Shown: positions 1-9,066 of the stretch, in pieces | Numbering within the stretch: position 1 is the stretch's first letter | Layout: each line of letters starts with the position of its first letter | DNA from: Acholeplasmatales bacterium | Lineage (GTDB): Bacteria > Bacillota_I > Bacilli_A > Acholeplasmatales > Anaeroplasmataceae | Assembly (NCBI GenBank): GCA_017444645.1 | Contig: JAFSWG010000037.1 | Coordinates: forward strand, 1 to 64,000 | DNA length: 64,000 nucleotides | Direction: 5' to 3' | Made by a program: the position numbers and the translations under genes | The notes under the pieces: generated by a model | Databases searched by the model: none | Seen by the model: only the letters and a program-made list of their open reading frames with translations | What the model was told of the DNA's origin: nothing

Positions 1-2
1 AT

Positions 3-281
3 AATAGAAAATATGCAGGTATTATTCCATTATTATATTATTCAAATCATTTAGATGTATTTGAAGAAGTATTGAAATACTTTGCAAATACAATATATCA
101 AAAATATGGTTTATATTTACAATATTCAATGAATATATTAATTAAATTCTGTAAAGAATATAATTTACCATATGTAGAAATGTTGGAAGATGCTAAAAAA
201 AGAGCTAAAGAATTAGATTATCCATCTAATCATGAATTTAAATACCAATTTTTACCAAGATTAGATGTTAAGTGGGAATAG
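3..281 (+). CDS. 3' end of an unidentified gene (partial at left edge)
   Basis: This frame is open from the left edge of the window to a TAG stop at 279-281, so only the last 92 residues are visible. The internal TTG at 72 is not needed as a start because the frame continues upstream of it. The fragment is mixed helical and soluble-looking, without membrane segments, and ends in FLPRLDVKWE. I do not recognise the family. A strong terminator overlaps the stop codon, so this gene ends its transcription unit. Confidence 0.6.
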   Translation, partial: NRKYAGIIPLLYYSNHLDVFEEVLKYFANTIYQKYGLYLQYSMNILIKFCKEYNLPYVEMLEDAKKRAKELDYPSNHEFKYQFLPRLDVKWE

Positions 282-313
282 AGAAATGACTTAAAAACAT
301 TTCTCTTTTTTTT
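280..313 (+). terminator. Rho-independent terminator after the partial first gene
   Basis: A 9-bp perfect stem (AGAGAAATG at 280-288 with CATTTCTCT at 298-306) is followed by a run of T. It begins within the stop codon of the partial gene. Confidence 0.9.
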
Positions 314-354
314 AATATAATTAAATTGTATAATTTAATGTGATGGTGATTAAT

Positions 355-1074
355 ATGTTAAATCAATTTTCTAGAACAGCATTATTATTAAAAAATGAAT
401 CAATGGAAATATTAAAAAATAAAAAAGTAATTATTTTTGGTATTGGTGGAGTAGGAGGCTACGTATGTGAGGCTCTTGCTAGAAGTGGAATCTATAATTT
501 CACATTAGTTGATAATGATGATGTTGCCCTAACTAATATCAATAGACAAATAATTGCGACATTTGATACTGTAGGTATGCCTAAGGTAGATGTTATGGAA
601 AAAAGAATTTTATCAATTAATCCTGATGCTAAAATAGAAAAAAGACAATGCTTTTATTTACCAGAAAATGCAAATGAATTTGATTTTAATAACTATGATT
701 ATATAGTAGATTGTGTAGATACAGTTACAGCTAAAATATCAATCATAGTTGAAGCTAAAAAATGCAATAAGCCTATTATTTCAGCAATGGGTGCTGGAAA
801 TAAAATGGATCCATTAAAGCTAGAGGTAGCTGATATATATAAAACAAGTGTATGTCCACTTGCTAGAGTCATGAGATATGAGCTTAAAAAAAGAAGAATT
901 AAAAGCTTAAAGGTTGTTTATTCTAAAGAAGAACCAATTAAAATTGATTCATCTATGATTGAAGAGGATACACATAAAAAAATAGTTCCAGGATCAAATG
1001 CTTTTGTTCCTACAACTATGGGCTTAGTTATCGCATCAGAAATAATAAAGGATTTAATTAATTATAAAAAATGA
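355..1074 (+). CDS. tcdA: tRNA threonylcarbamoyladenosine dehydratase TcdA
   Basis: This is a ThiF/HesA/E1-like ATP-dependent enzyme of the TcdA (YgdL/CsdL) family, which cyclises t6A at position 37 of ANN-decoding tRNAs in the cytoplasm. The N-terminal nucleotide-binding loop reads IFGIGGVGGY, followed by the acidic VDNDD strand and the NINRQI segment typical of the family. SAMGAGNKMDP and the DIYKTSVCPLARVMR segment further support TcdA over other ThiF members. I chose the ATG at 355: GGTGAT at 346-351 is a good ribosome site, and a TATAAT at 329-334 would start transcription near 341, excluding the upstream GTG/ATG codons. Its TGA stop overlaps the next start codon (ATGA). Confidence 0.92.
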   Translation: MLNQFSRTALLLKNESMEILKNKKVIIFGIGGVGGYVCEALARSGIYNFTLVDNDDVALTNINRQIIATFDTVGMPKVDVMEKRILSINPDAKIEKRQCFYLPENANEFDFNNYDYIVDCVDTVTAKISIIVEAKKCNKPIISAMGAGNKMDPLKLEVADIYKTSVCPLARVMRYELKKRRIKSLKVVYSKEEPIKIDSSMIEEDTHKKIVPGSNAFVPTTMGLVIASEIIKDLINYKK

Positions 1075-2105
1075 AAAAAAGAAAAAGAATAATTATAATA
1101 TCAAGTATTATCTTGTTTTTATTAATATCTTATTTTTTAGGTGGTATTATTGCCTCTAATATTGTATTAAATAATATATTTGATAAAAGAGGTTCCGATT
1201 TATCATCTTTATTAAATGTAGAAGAAAGAATTTATAAGACAAGAAATGATTATGATATTTTAAAAGAAAGAACTGAATATTATTTTTATAATAATTATAA
1301 TGAAAAATTAGTTGGATATTATTATAAAACAAATGATTCTAAAGGCTTAGTAATATCAGCTCATGGTATGACTAGTCAAGCTGATTCATTTGATGCTGAA
1401 TATCAAAGCTATTTTGTAGAAAATGGATATGACCTATTTTCCTTTGATTTAACCGCATCAGGTAAAAGTGAAGGAAATAGTATGAGAGGTTTACATCAAT
1501 CAGCATATGATGTATATAGTGCTTATACATTTTTAAAAGCTAATAATTTATTAGAAAATAATCTTATTTTAGTAGGACATTCATGGGGAGCTTATGGTGT
1601 TGCTACATCTCTATCACTTGGTGTAAAGGCTAATTATTTAATTACTTTTTCAGCATTTGATAATCCATATGATACATATATTAGATATAGTAAAAACTAT
1701 ATGGGTGATTTTATTAATTTAACGATACCTTCATTCTTTATATCAACTGAAATAAAATATGGTAAAAATAATAGACTAAGTGCTAGTCAAGCAATTAAAG
1801 ATTCAAATATTAAATCATTAATTATCCATGGTAATAATGATAATAGTATTCCATATGATAATGAAGCATTATATAATCATGTTAAAGATTATAGTAATTG
1901 TGAAACATTATTATTAGATGGTATTAATCATAATAGACCATGGTTAAGTATAGAATCTATGGAATATGTTAATGATAATATAAATAATAAAATAAAAGAA
2001 TTAAAGGATAATGAATTAGATACATTTATTAATAATATTGATAAAAATAAAACAACAGAATTATCAAATATTGTATTTAATAAAATAAATAATTTTTTAA
2101 ATTAG
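1071..2105 (+). CDS. Membrane-anchored alpha/beta hydrolase
   Basis: An alpha/beta-hydrolase of the serine aminopeptidase/lysophospholipase-like group, substrate unknown. A basic N-terminus (MKKRKR) and one hydrophobic segment at about residues 7-29 anchor it with the catalytic domain probably outside. The oxyanion-hole strand ends in SAHGMTSQ, the nucleophile elbow is GHSWGAYG, the acid is likely the second Asp of GNNDNSIP, and the catalytic His lies in DGINHNRPW. The start overlaps the tcdA stop by 4 nt, so translation is probably coupled. The sequence after the catalytic His is a charged helix of about 60 residues. Confidence 0.85.
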   Translation: MKKRKRIIIISSIILFLLISYFLGGIIASNIVLNNIFDKRGSDLSSLLNVEERIYKTRNDYDILKERTEYYFYNNYNEKLVGYYYKTNDSKGLVISAHGMTSQADSFDAEYQSYFVENGYDLFSFDLTASGKSEGNSMRGLHQSAYDVYSAYTFLKANNLLENNLILVGHSWGAYGVATSLSLGVKANYLITFSAFDNPYDTYIRYSKNYMGDFINLTIPSFFISTEIKYGKNNRLSASQAIKDSNIKSLIIHGNNDNSIPYDNEALYNHVKDYSNCETLLLDGINHNRPWLSIESMEYVNDNINNKIKELKDNELDTFINNIDKNKTTELSNIVFNKINNFLN

Positions 2106-2119
2106 GAGATTAAATAACT

Positions 2120-3121
2120 ATGTTACTAGATATTATTATTCCTCAATATAAGGAAGATGAAAATATAATAAAATGTTTATTAGATTCTATAATAAATCAA
2201 AAGAATGTAGATTTTAAGGATATCAATGTAACTATAGTTAATGATGCATCTGATGTTAAACTATCTAATAAATTTTTATTAAAATATAAAAAATTAAATA
2301 TTTGTTATGTAGAAAATGAAAAAAACACAGGACCAGGTTTAGCACGTCAAAAGGGTGTTGATGTAACAGATAATAAATACATAATGTTTTGTGATGCAGA
2401 TGATGAATTATATAATGATACTGTTTTATCTAAAATAATAGAATTCATTAAGAAATTCCAACCCAATTATTTAGTAACTAATATTGCAGTAGAGGCAATA
2501 GTAAATAATGAAAAATCATTAATTATAAAGAAAAATAGAGATACCTTCCCATGGATGCATGGAAAGGTATATAAAAGATTTTTCTTAGAAGATAAAAAGA
2601 TTAGATTCTGTGAGCATATTAGACATGTAGAAGATACATATTATACAACATGTGTTATTGGTTCTATGAATCCTAATGATATTTATTATTTAGATTTAAT
2701 AACATATAAATGGAAAAATAATTTATCAAGCTTAACTAGAAATAAAAATAAATATTCATATACAGTATCTATTTTTGATGATTTCTTTAATGCTCCTATA
2801 TATACATATGATTTCTTATGTAAGATTAAAAGTTATTATAGATATAGCTTTTTAATTAATTCAATGTTTGGTATTTATATAATGCTAAATTCTAATTTAT
2901 TTGATTATAAGGAATTAAAAGAAGAAAAAGAAGATTATTTAAATAAATTAAAAGAATATTTAAAAACAAAAAGAAATATATTTGTTTTAGTAAAAAAAGA
3001 AGAATTAGAAAAAATGTTTAATGAAGAATTAAAACAATTAAAAATTAGAAATGGTGTAGAAAATATTTCTAAATCATTAGATGATTTTATAAATGAATTT
3101 ATTACTATAAATAAGAATTAA
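2120..3121 (+). CDS. Family 2 glycosyltransferase
   Basis: A GT-A fold glycosyltransferase of family 2. The N-terminus gives the typical nucleotide-sugar binding strand (IIIPQYKEDENI), then VNDASD and NTGPGLARQKG. The metal-binding motif is CDADDELY, a variant of the usual DxD. There is no signal peptide or membrane helix, so it acts at the cytoplasmic face. The C-terminal third is charged helix and strand with no second recognised domain. An AGGAG site lies at the end of the preceding gene. The acceptor could be a glycolipid or surface glycan; nothing in the sequence decides this. Confidence 0.88.
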   Translation: MLLDIIIPQYKEDENIIKCLLDSIINQKNVDFKDINVTIVNDASDVKLSNKFLLKYKKLNICYVENEKNTGPGLARQKGVDVTDNKYIMFCDADDELYNDTVLSKIIEFIKKFQPNYLVTNIAVEAIVNNEKSLIIKKNRDTFPWMHGKVYKRFFLEDKKIRFCEHIRHVEDTYYTTCVIGSMNPNDIYYLDLITYKWKNNLSSLTRNKNKYSYTVSIFDDFFNAPIYTYDFLCKIKSYYRYSFLINSMFGIYIMLNSNLFDYKELKEEKEDYLNKLKEYLKTKRNIFVLVKKEELEKMFNEELKQLKIRNGVENISKSLDDFINEFITINKN

Positions 3122-3140
3122 ATAAAGATGGTTTTTAATT

Positions 3141-4001
3141 ATGAAAAATAATAAAATTATTAGCTTAATTATAATCTTAATAATATATATTATTGCGGCA
3201 ATGATAGGATTTATAGCATATATTAATTTGCCTTTTGAATTTTATTTTAATTTATTAATTGCTGATGTAATATCTACAATTGTAGTATTTACATTTTCAT
3301 TAATATTAAATAATGCATCCTGTTATGATCCGTATTGGTCTATTGCCCCATTATTTATTGTTGTTGCATTATTAATGAATAGACCATTAAATCTGCCAAG
3401 AATATTAGTTTCAATTGCGGTAATTGGTTGGGCAGTTAGATTAACAATCAATTGGATATATACATTTGATAACTTAAATTGGATTGATTGGAGATATGAA
3501 TTGCTTAAAGATAAAAGTAAGAAATTATATCCAATAATAAATCTTTTAGGAATACATATGTTTCCAACCATTGTAGTTTATTTTTGTATTTTACCTGTTG
3601 TATTCATGTTTTATTATGAAGTTTCTATAAACCCATTAGTTATTGTTTTCTTTATTTTTTCTATTATGTCATTTACTATGCAAGGAATTGCAGATATACA
3701 GATGCATAAATATAGAAAGAATAGGAATGGAACATTTAATAGAAATGGTTTATGGAAATATTCTCGTCATCCTAATTATTTAGGAGAGATTTTAATGTGG
3801 ATTAATATTGCTATAATCGCAATATCTGCGTTAGGTAATTATTATTTTTTAATAATAGGCGCTGTTATTAATACATTAATGTTTATATTTATATCCATTC
3901 CTTTAGCTGAAAATCATCAGAAGGATAGAAAAGAAGGATTCTTAGAATATAAAAATGAAACAAGAATGTTATTACCTATTTATAAAAAGAAGAATAATTA
4001 A
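3141..4001 (+). CDS. DUF1295-family integral membrane protein (steroid-reductase/isoprenylcysteine-methyltransferase-like)
   Basis: A polytopic membrane protein with about seven hydrophobic segments. The C-terminal part carries the family signature GLWKYSRHPNYLGEI, shared by DUF1295, the steroid 5-alpha-reductase C-terminal family and ICMT-like methyltransferases; in relatives this region binds the cofactor. YDPYWSIAPL near residue 62 is also typical of DUF1295. The enzymatic activity of bacterial DUF1295 proteins is not settled, so I leave function open. The ribosome site is weak (GATGG), and it probably shares the transcript of the preceding glycosyltransferase. Confidence 0.82.
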   Translation: MKNNKIISLIIILIIYIIAAMIGFIAYINLPFEFYFNLLIADVISTIVVFTFSLILNNASCYDPYWSIAPLFIVVALLMNRPLNLPRILVSIAVIGWAVRLTINWIYTFDNLNWIDWRYELLKDKSKKLYPIINLLGIHMFPTIVVYFCILPVVFMFYYEVSINPLVIVFFIFSIMSFTMQGIADIQMHKYRKNRNGTFNRNGLWKYSRHPNYLGEILMWINIAIIAISALGNYYFLIIGAVINTLMFIFISIPLAENHQKDRKEGFLEYKNETRMLLPIYKKKNN

Positions 4002-4017
4002 GAACAAAAGTTTATTT

Positions 4018-4046
4018 TTGCATAATTATAAATAATGTGTTAAAAT
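4018..4046 (+). promoter_or_regulatory. Promoter of the first MscS-type gene
   Basis: TTGCAT at 4018-4023, a 17-nt spacer, and TAAAAT at 4041-4046 with an upstream TG (extended -10). The region is a near copy of the promoter at 9148-9176: about 25 of 31 aligned positions match starting from TTTTGCA. Confidence 0.7.
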
Positions 4047-4093
4047 CATAAAAGATGGTTTTAAAAAATAAAATACTGGGGGGAGGGAGTTAA

Positions 4094-5149
4094 ATGAAAG
4101 ACAATAAAAAGAAGAATAAAAAGAAATTTACAATTATTGAGCTTGTAATAATTGGAATTGTTATAACAGCTTGTATTGTTTTTATAGCTATAGAAATGGC
4201 AGCTCCTGGCTCTAGTGTAGGTTCTTGGGTTAAAGAAAATATTTTGGATACAGAAAAAGCTGGACAGGATTTTATGAATCATTTACCTGTTTTAATCCAA
4301 AGTATTATATACGTTGTAATTATTTATGCTGTATGTAAGCTAATTAGAATTATATTTGAATTTATAATGAAAAAATCTAATCGTGCTAGAACAGTAGTTA
4401 TATTACTTGATGGTTTAGTAAAATATGCATGTGCTATCGCAATTATTATTTTCGTATTACAAGCAGTAGGTGTTAACTCAACAGCTATTTTCGCATCAGT
4501 TGGTATTTTAACACTAGTAATTGGTTTAGGTTGCCAAAGCTTAATCGCAGACGTAGTGGCTGGAATGTTCATTATATTTGAAAATGAATATAATGTAGGT
4601 GAAATAATTACAATCGGAGATTTCCGTGGTACAGTAACTGAAATTGGTATTCGTGATACAACAATTATGGATGCCGCAGGTAATATTTCAAGTATAAATA
4701 ATTCTGAAATTTCTAGTGTTATTAATTTATCGAGAGAATTATCTTTGGCAGTAGTAGATTGTGAATTCCCATATGATGTACCTATTGAGGTAGTAGAAGG
4801 ATTATTAAAAGATAATTTTGATAATTTTAAGAAAAGAATTCCTGCAATAATTGAAGGACCTTTCTATAAAGGTGTATCAGGATACGGAGCTTCAAATGTA
4901 GCTGTAAAAGTAGTAGCTAAATGCCATGAAGAGGATAGATATCAGGTTCAAAGAGATTTACTTCGTGAATATAGAAAAGTATTTACAGAGGCAGGTATCG
5001 ATTTATCATTCAATCAAGTTGTTGTTCAAAATTATCAGCCTACAGAATATCATTTAACTAAGAAGATGAAACAAGAGGCTGAACAATTTATTGATGAACA
5101 AAAGGAATTATCAAAAGATGTTGATGGTGGAGCTGATAATAAGCAATAA
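4094..5149 (+). CDS. MscS-family mechanosensitive channel, copy 1
   Basis: A small-conductance mechanosensitive channel-like protein of 351 residues. A lysine-rich N-terminus precedes a hydrophobic segment at about 13-36, a second at about 68-90, and the pore region (about 110-165) with VGILTLVIGLGCQSLIADVVAGMF. The MscS beta domain follows (VGEIITIGDFRGTVTEIGIR), then an alpha/beta C-terminal domain and an acidic tail. It is about 88% identical, by my hand count of about 42 differences, to the gene at 18266-19321, and the pore and beta-domain stretch is identical in protein. A strong site (GGGGGGAGGGAG) precedes the ATG. Here the gene stands alone behind its own promoter, unlike copy 2. Confidence 0.92.
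   Translation: MKDNKKKNKKKFTIIELVIIGIVITACIVFIAIEMAAPGSSVGSWVKENILDTEKAGQDFMNHLPVLIQSIIYVVIIYAVCKLIRIIFEFIMKKSNRARTVVILLDGLVKYACAIAIIIFVLQAVGVNSTAIFASVGILTLVIGLGCQSLIADVVAGMFIIFENEYNVGEIITIGDFRGTVTEIGIRDTTIMDAAGNISSINNSEISSVINLSRELSLAVVDCEFPYDVPIEVVEGLLKDNFDNFKKRIPAIIEGPFYKGVSGYGASNVAVKVVAKCHEEDRYQVQRDLLREYRKVFTEAGIDLSFNQVVVQNYQPTEYHLTKKMKQEAEQFIDEQKELSKDVDGGADNKQ
4402..4655 (+). repeat. Conserved direct-repeat core, copy A (partner 18574-18827)
   Basis: This 254-nt segment of the first MscS gene matches 18574-18827 with only four differences, all synonymous, whereas the flanking parts of the two genes differ at many amino acids. The two cores lie exactly 14,172 nt apart in direct orientation. 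Confidence 0.85.
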
Positions 5150-5168
5150 AAACGGCTCTTTCCAAAAT

Positions 5169-5348
5169 TAGGTAGTTTTGTAGATAGCTACCTAGAAATT
5201 GAAAGAAATATAAAAATGGATGTTATACATACTTCCAAAGTGAGGTAGGTACCAGTTTAGTAGACAAAAAAATAAAAAATGGTACTAAGATAACTTTATA
5301 AGAAATAAAATATGGTTACTAACAGAAATAAGTTGGTAACCATTTTTA
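5169..5348 (+). other. Intergenic region with two hairpins; possible remnant of an insertion-sequence end
   Basis: The stretch after the first channel gene has an inverted repeat (TAGGTAG at 5169-5175 with CTACCTA at 5188-5194). It then has a 12-bp stem with one G-U pair (ATGGTTACTAAC at 5312-5323 with GTTGGTAACCAT at 5332-5343) followed by TTTTTAT, which looks like a terminator. The intervening AT-rich text around 5243-5285 (GGTACCAGTTTAGTAGACA) resembles the leader of an IS3-like element, but I see no transposase and cannot confirm this. Confidence 0.4.
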
Positions 5349-5368
5349 TATGAAAGGATCTTAGTATT

Positions 5369-6004
5369 ATGAGATATGTTAGATTAGAATTGTTATACAT
5401 AATAATAAACAAAAAAGGAAATAATTATTTAGATGATGTTTGGCTAGCCATATCAAATTCATTTCAAGAAAACATATCCGATACACTTGAGAAAATATCT
5501 AATATTTTTTCTAAAGTATCATCATTTGTAAAAAATATCACAGACACTTTATCGGATTCATTGCTTCCATTTATTGAGTCGATTAACAAAATAACTTCGT
5601 CTTTTAAAGGATTTGAATTAAATACTGCTAAGATAGATAGCTTATTAAAGAAGTGGGATAAATATGGGTGGTGTTTTACAAATTTTTCTTCTTTTTCTAA
5701 TGTAGATTATGAACTAAAGACAATTTAAGAAGCTGATGAGATACAAATTAATAAACATAAGGATGAAATTATTACATCAATGATTAATGAAATATCAACC
5801 TATACTGAATACAAGGATGATTTAGCTGAGGCGATTATTTGTTATAATGAAGGACATTATAAAGCATCATTAATGATTATTTTTTCAATCATTTCAAATA
5901 TTCTTTTATTGTTGAAGTTTCTACAATTAATCATACTATCAACATTAGTTAAAATAGCTTCTCTTAGGGGAATATTCTTCCTATTACAGTATTCGACAAA
6001 GTAA
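5369..6004 (+). pseudogene. Decayed gene with an in-frame TAA stop
   Basis: Two pieces in the same frame, 5369-5725 and 5729-6004, are separated only by a TAA at 5726-5728. Reading through the stop gives one continuous helical protein. The first part holds an amphipathic heptad-like stretch (SFVKNITDTLSDSLLPFIESI), then LLKKWDKYGW. The second holds EAIICYNEGHYKASLMIIFSII, a pattern I associate with hypothetical proteins of mobile regions in Firmicutes. The end loses similarity in a hydrophobic run, suggesting a further frameshift or truncation. A good AAAGGA site precedes 5369. The function is unknown; it is probably cargo of a lost mobile element. Confidence 0.55.
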
Positions 6005-6006
6005 CC

Positions 6007-6222
6007 TCAGTTATCTTTGAAAACATCTTGAATGGTAATATGATTATTTTCTTTTCTAGCGCAAGTGAGATTATTAAGTTTATTATATTCATTTTCGTAA
6101 ACATCATGTCCAGCTTTAGCAGCATCTAAAAGAAGATGAGAAAGGTATCCTCTTTTAGCGTGAGCATAATAAGGGTTAGATTTAATTTCTAAAGGTAAAT
6201 AATCAGTTACGATAGAAGCCAT
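6007..6222 (-). CDS. Small orphan protein of 71 residues
   Basis: A short minus-strand gene. I start it at the ATG at 6220-6222, because GGTGAT sits at a proper distance upstream; the longer frame to 6264 has no ribosome site. The protein is soluble and His/Tyr-rich (NPYYAHAKRGYLSHLLLDAAKAGHDVY) with no recognised domain, and could be the remaining end of a larger protein. It converges on the decayed gene and lies between it and the LRR lipoprotein, inside the segment bracketed by the two channel genes. It may be a remnant. Confidence 0.4.
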   Translation of the reverse strand: MASIVTDYLPLEIKSNPYYAHAKRGYLSHLLLDAAKAGHDVYENEYNKLNNLTCARKENNHITIQDVFKDN

Positions 6223-6392
6223 AAAATCACCACTATCTATAATACAGGAAAAAAGCCAAAACAAAAAGATTTAAAATCTTTTGGAATTCTATTTTTTATG
6301 TAAAATAATACAAAATTTAATATATGTGTTTTAAAAACATGCTATAATGATATTAAACTCATTACAGTTACAAACAAGATAGGAGACACTTT

Positions 6393-9062
6393 ATGAAAAA
6401 AAGATTATTATCGATAGCAGCATTAGCAATCTCAAGCTTTATACCATTCATGCTTACTTCCTGTGGAACAAAAACAGAGACTTCATCGAATATACCTATA
6501 ACAAGTATTGTAGAAACCTCAGTTGAAATTACTGCCTCAAGCAATGTGTATTTTTTGGGAAATGATGCAAATAAAATAAAAATTTCCTACAGCATTTCAG
6601 AAAATTTAGCTAGCCTTAATAAAAATATTTCCTTTGATTTAATGGATAATATTTGTGATGGAAAGATTACACAAGAAGGAGATAGCTATTATTTTACTGC
6701 TAAAAATATAGGTAGCGTAAAAATCATAGCGAAATATGATAATTACAAATCAAACATAATAACTATCACATGTAAAAATGCGGATACAACGGTTGCAGAT
6801 TTAATGGATTCAACTCTAAATATAAGTGGTGGTGTTGTCTTTGGACAAGAATATGATTTAGGCATCGATCCATCTGAGGCTTCACATTATACCATTGATG
6901 GAGCAGATGGCATTTTAAAAATTAATGAGAATGGAAAGCTTGAGGTTTTAGGTTTAGGAAAAGGTAAAATCACACTTAAAAATCAAAATGCAGTCATTTA
7001 TGAAGGAAGATATACGGTATATAATTCCGTTCTTTCCACGATATTAAAAGAAGATTTAATTGCCAAAGGCATTATTGAAAATAAGGCTTCAAATGTTGAA
7101 AATGATATGCTTTCAAATATTAAAGAGCTTGATTTAAATGGAGAATTAATAAATGATCCAACTGCTAGTTTTGGTATAAAGTATTTAAATGCTCTTGAGT
7201 CCTTGGATTTATCTAATAATGATTTGACGGATGCCTCATTTTTAATTAATATATCCAATCTTAAGAGATTAAATTTAAAAAATAATTATTTTTCTGATAT
7301 TTCCTCTGTTGTTGAAAATGAGAATCTAGAATATTTGGATTTATCGAATAATAATTTATCTAATATTACAAAGCTTCAATTCTTATATGAGATAAAAGAC
7401 TTAGATTTATCTGGTAATCATATAACGGATGTAAGTTCATTAAGTACATCCTATTCCCTAGAGTCTTTAAATTTGAACAATAATAAAATTAGTAATTTTA
7501 AGGATTCATTATCTGGATTAGAATATTTAAAAGAATTATACGTAGGTAATTGCGATATTCCATTTACGGATATTATTTCTTTAAAATATTTAAAGAATAT
7601 TGAAGCATTAGATATTTCAGGTACGGATCCTACATTAGATAATCTGTTGATTTTAAATAAGCTTAATAAATTAATATTAAGCGATTGTAAATTATCTGAA
7701 AAGGATATTACAAAGCTTAATAATCTAACCAATTTAGAGTATTTAGATATATCTAATAACGACATTGATACAGTTTCTTACGGAAATGGATTAGATGCAT
7801 CTAAGCTCACTAAGATTCATACGCTAAAGATGGGAGGTAATGCATTTTTAGAGATGCCTTTACTATCTTCTTTTACGAATCTTAAGGCACTTGATTTATC
7901 CAATTCATATAATTTAATAGATGTATCTTCTATATCAAATTTAAAGATTGAAGAATTAGTATTGGATAATTCAAATTCTATTGATATATCTGAAAATAAG
8001 TTTGAAGATATGTTGGATTCTTTATCTGACTTAAAGAGATTATCTGTCGTTGGTGGATTTAATTTCTTGAACAAGGATTTATATAATAATTTAATTTCAA
8101 AAGTAGAAAATGGTACAATAAGTTTAAGATTCTTAGATGGCATTTATGTAGATAATAATACAGTTTATAATTATAAGAAAAATGTAATCTTTGGTATGGA
8201 TGAGTTTTTAAGCATTTGTACACTAGAAGAAGATGGTTCTTATACAATTAATGATTTAGCCGATAGAAGACAAATTGTATTAGCTCTTGCAAATGATCAA
8301 GCATCTACTGCAACAGCCACATATAAATTCAATGTAAGCAAATCCTTATTTAGATTAGATGTATTCGGAAACACGTATAAAACATATGATATTCGATTCA
8401 AAGTTGAAGATAGAAAGGAATCATCTTTTACGTTTGGATTCTATGATTTTAATGATGCAATATCTAAAAAAGAGCCACTTATTCAAGCCGCAAGTGGTAG
8501 TAAAATTATTTTGACAGGTGATGGTAAATCCACCTTAAAGTCTAAGGTAAAGGATAAATCACCAAAAGCCTTAATAGATTGTTATGATATTTATATTAAA
8601 TATTCCAACGTAACAAATTCAAGTCTAAACATTATAGGTGGTGAAGCCTCAAAGGGCGAAAATGGCCATGATGCAGATACTGGTGATAGAGAGTATAAAA
8701 ATGGCAAGAAGGGATATAATGCTACTTATACTATTGTTTGTAATTATATATCCATAAACAAATGTAACGTTAAAGTTGTAGGCGGTACTGGTGGTGAAGG
8801 TGGAAACGGAGGAAAATCAACCTCAGGCTTCCTTACAATGATAGATAATTATAAAAAAGGTGGAAACGGCGGTAATGGTGGTACCGGTGGTACTGCAGTT
8901 TACTGCAAAGATTACTTTATTTATGATTTAACTACACTAGAAGCCGGAAAGGGTGGAAAGCCTGGTTCTGTAGGTAAAGGATTCAATGACGATACATATT
9001 GGTATGGTGATAAAGGCAAAAATGGTTCTGATGGAAAGACCATAGTTGTAGAAGAGAAGTAA
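6393..9062 (+). CDS. Leucine-rich-repeat lipoprotein with glycine-rich C-terminus
   Basis: A predicted surface lipoprotein of 889 residues. The signal peptide ends in the lipobox LTSC with acylated Cys24. Residues about 40-210 form beta-rich, Ig-like material (Big-type). Residues about 243-555 are internalin-type leucine-rich repeats of about 22 residues, with repeated LDLSNN and LKRLNLKNN patterns. The segment from about 560 to 740 is beta-rich without a recognised family. The last about 140 residues are strikingly Gly/Asn/Lys-rich (GGTGGEGGNGG, KKGGNGGNGG, GKGGKPGS). A TATAAT with extended TG at 6342-6350 and an AGGAG site precede it, and a terminator follows. The role is probably adhesion or protein binding; the partner is unknown. 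Confidence 0.88.
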   Translation: MKKRLLSIAALAISSFIPFMLTSCGTKTETSSNIPITSIVETSVEITASSNVYFLGNDANKIKISYSISENLASLNKNISFDLMDNICDGKITQEGDSYYFTAKNIGSVKIIAKYDNYKSNIITITCKNADTTVADLMDSTLNISGGVVFGQEYDLGIDPSEASHYTIDGADGILKINENGKLEVLGLGKGKITLKNQNAVIYEGRYTVYNSVLSTILKEDLIAKGIIENKASNVENDMLSNIKELDLNGELINDPTASFGIKYLNALESLDLSNNDLTDASFLINISNLKRLNLKNNYFSDISSVVENENLEYLDLSNNNLSNITKLQFLYEIKDLDLSGNHITDVSSLSTSYSLESLNLNNNKISNFKDSLSGLEYLKELYVGNCDIPFTDIISLKYLKNIEALDISGTDPTLDNLLILNKLNKLILSDCKLSEKDITKLNNLTNLEYLDISNNDIDTVSYGNGLDASKLTKIHTLKMGGNAFLEMPLLSSFTNLKALDLSNSYNLIDVSSISNLKIEELVLDNSNSIDISENKFEDMLDSLSDLKRLSVVGGFNFLNKDLYNNLISKVENGTISLRFLDGIYVDNNTVYNYKKNVIFGMDEFLSICTLEEDGSYTINDLADRRQIVLALANDQASTATATYKFNVSKSLFRLDVFGNTYKTYDIRFKVEDRKESSFTFGFYDFNDAISKKEPLIQAASGSKIILTGDGKSTLKSKVKDKSPKALIDCYDIYIKYSNVTNSSLNIIGGEASKGENGHDADTGDREYKNGKKGYNATYTIVCNYISINKCNVKVVGGTGGEGGNGGKSTSGFLTMIDNYKKGGNGGNGGTGGTAVYCKDYFIYDLTTLEAGKGGKPGSVGKGFNDDTYWYGDKGKNGSDGKTIVVEEK

Positions 9063-9066
9063 AGTT

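Noticed and set aside
5243-5368. Firm call of an insertion sequence
   Set aside because: The leader resembles IS3-like ends, but no transposase, second terminal repeat or target duplication is visible, so it is listed only as a possible remnant.
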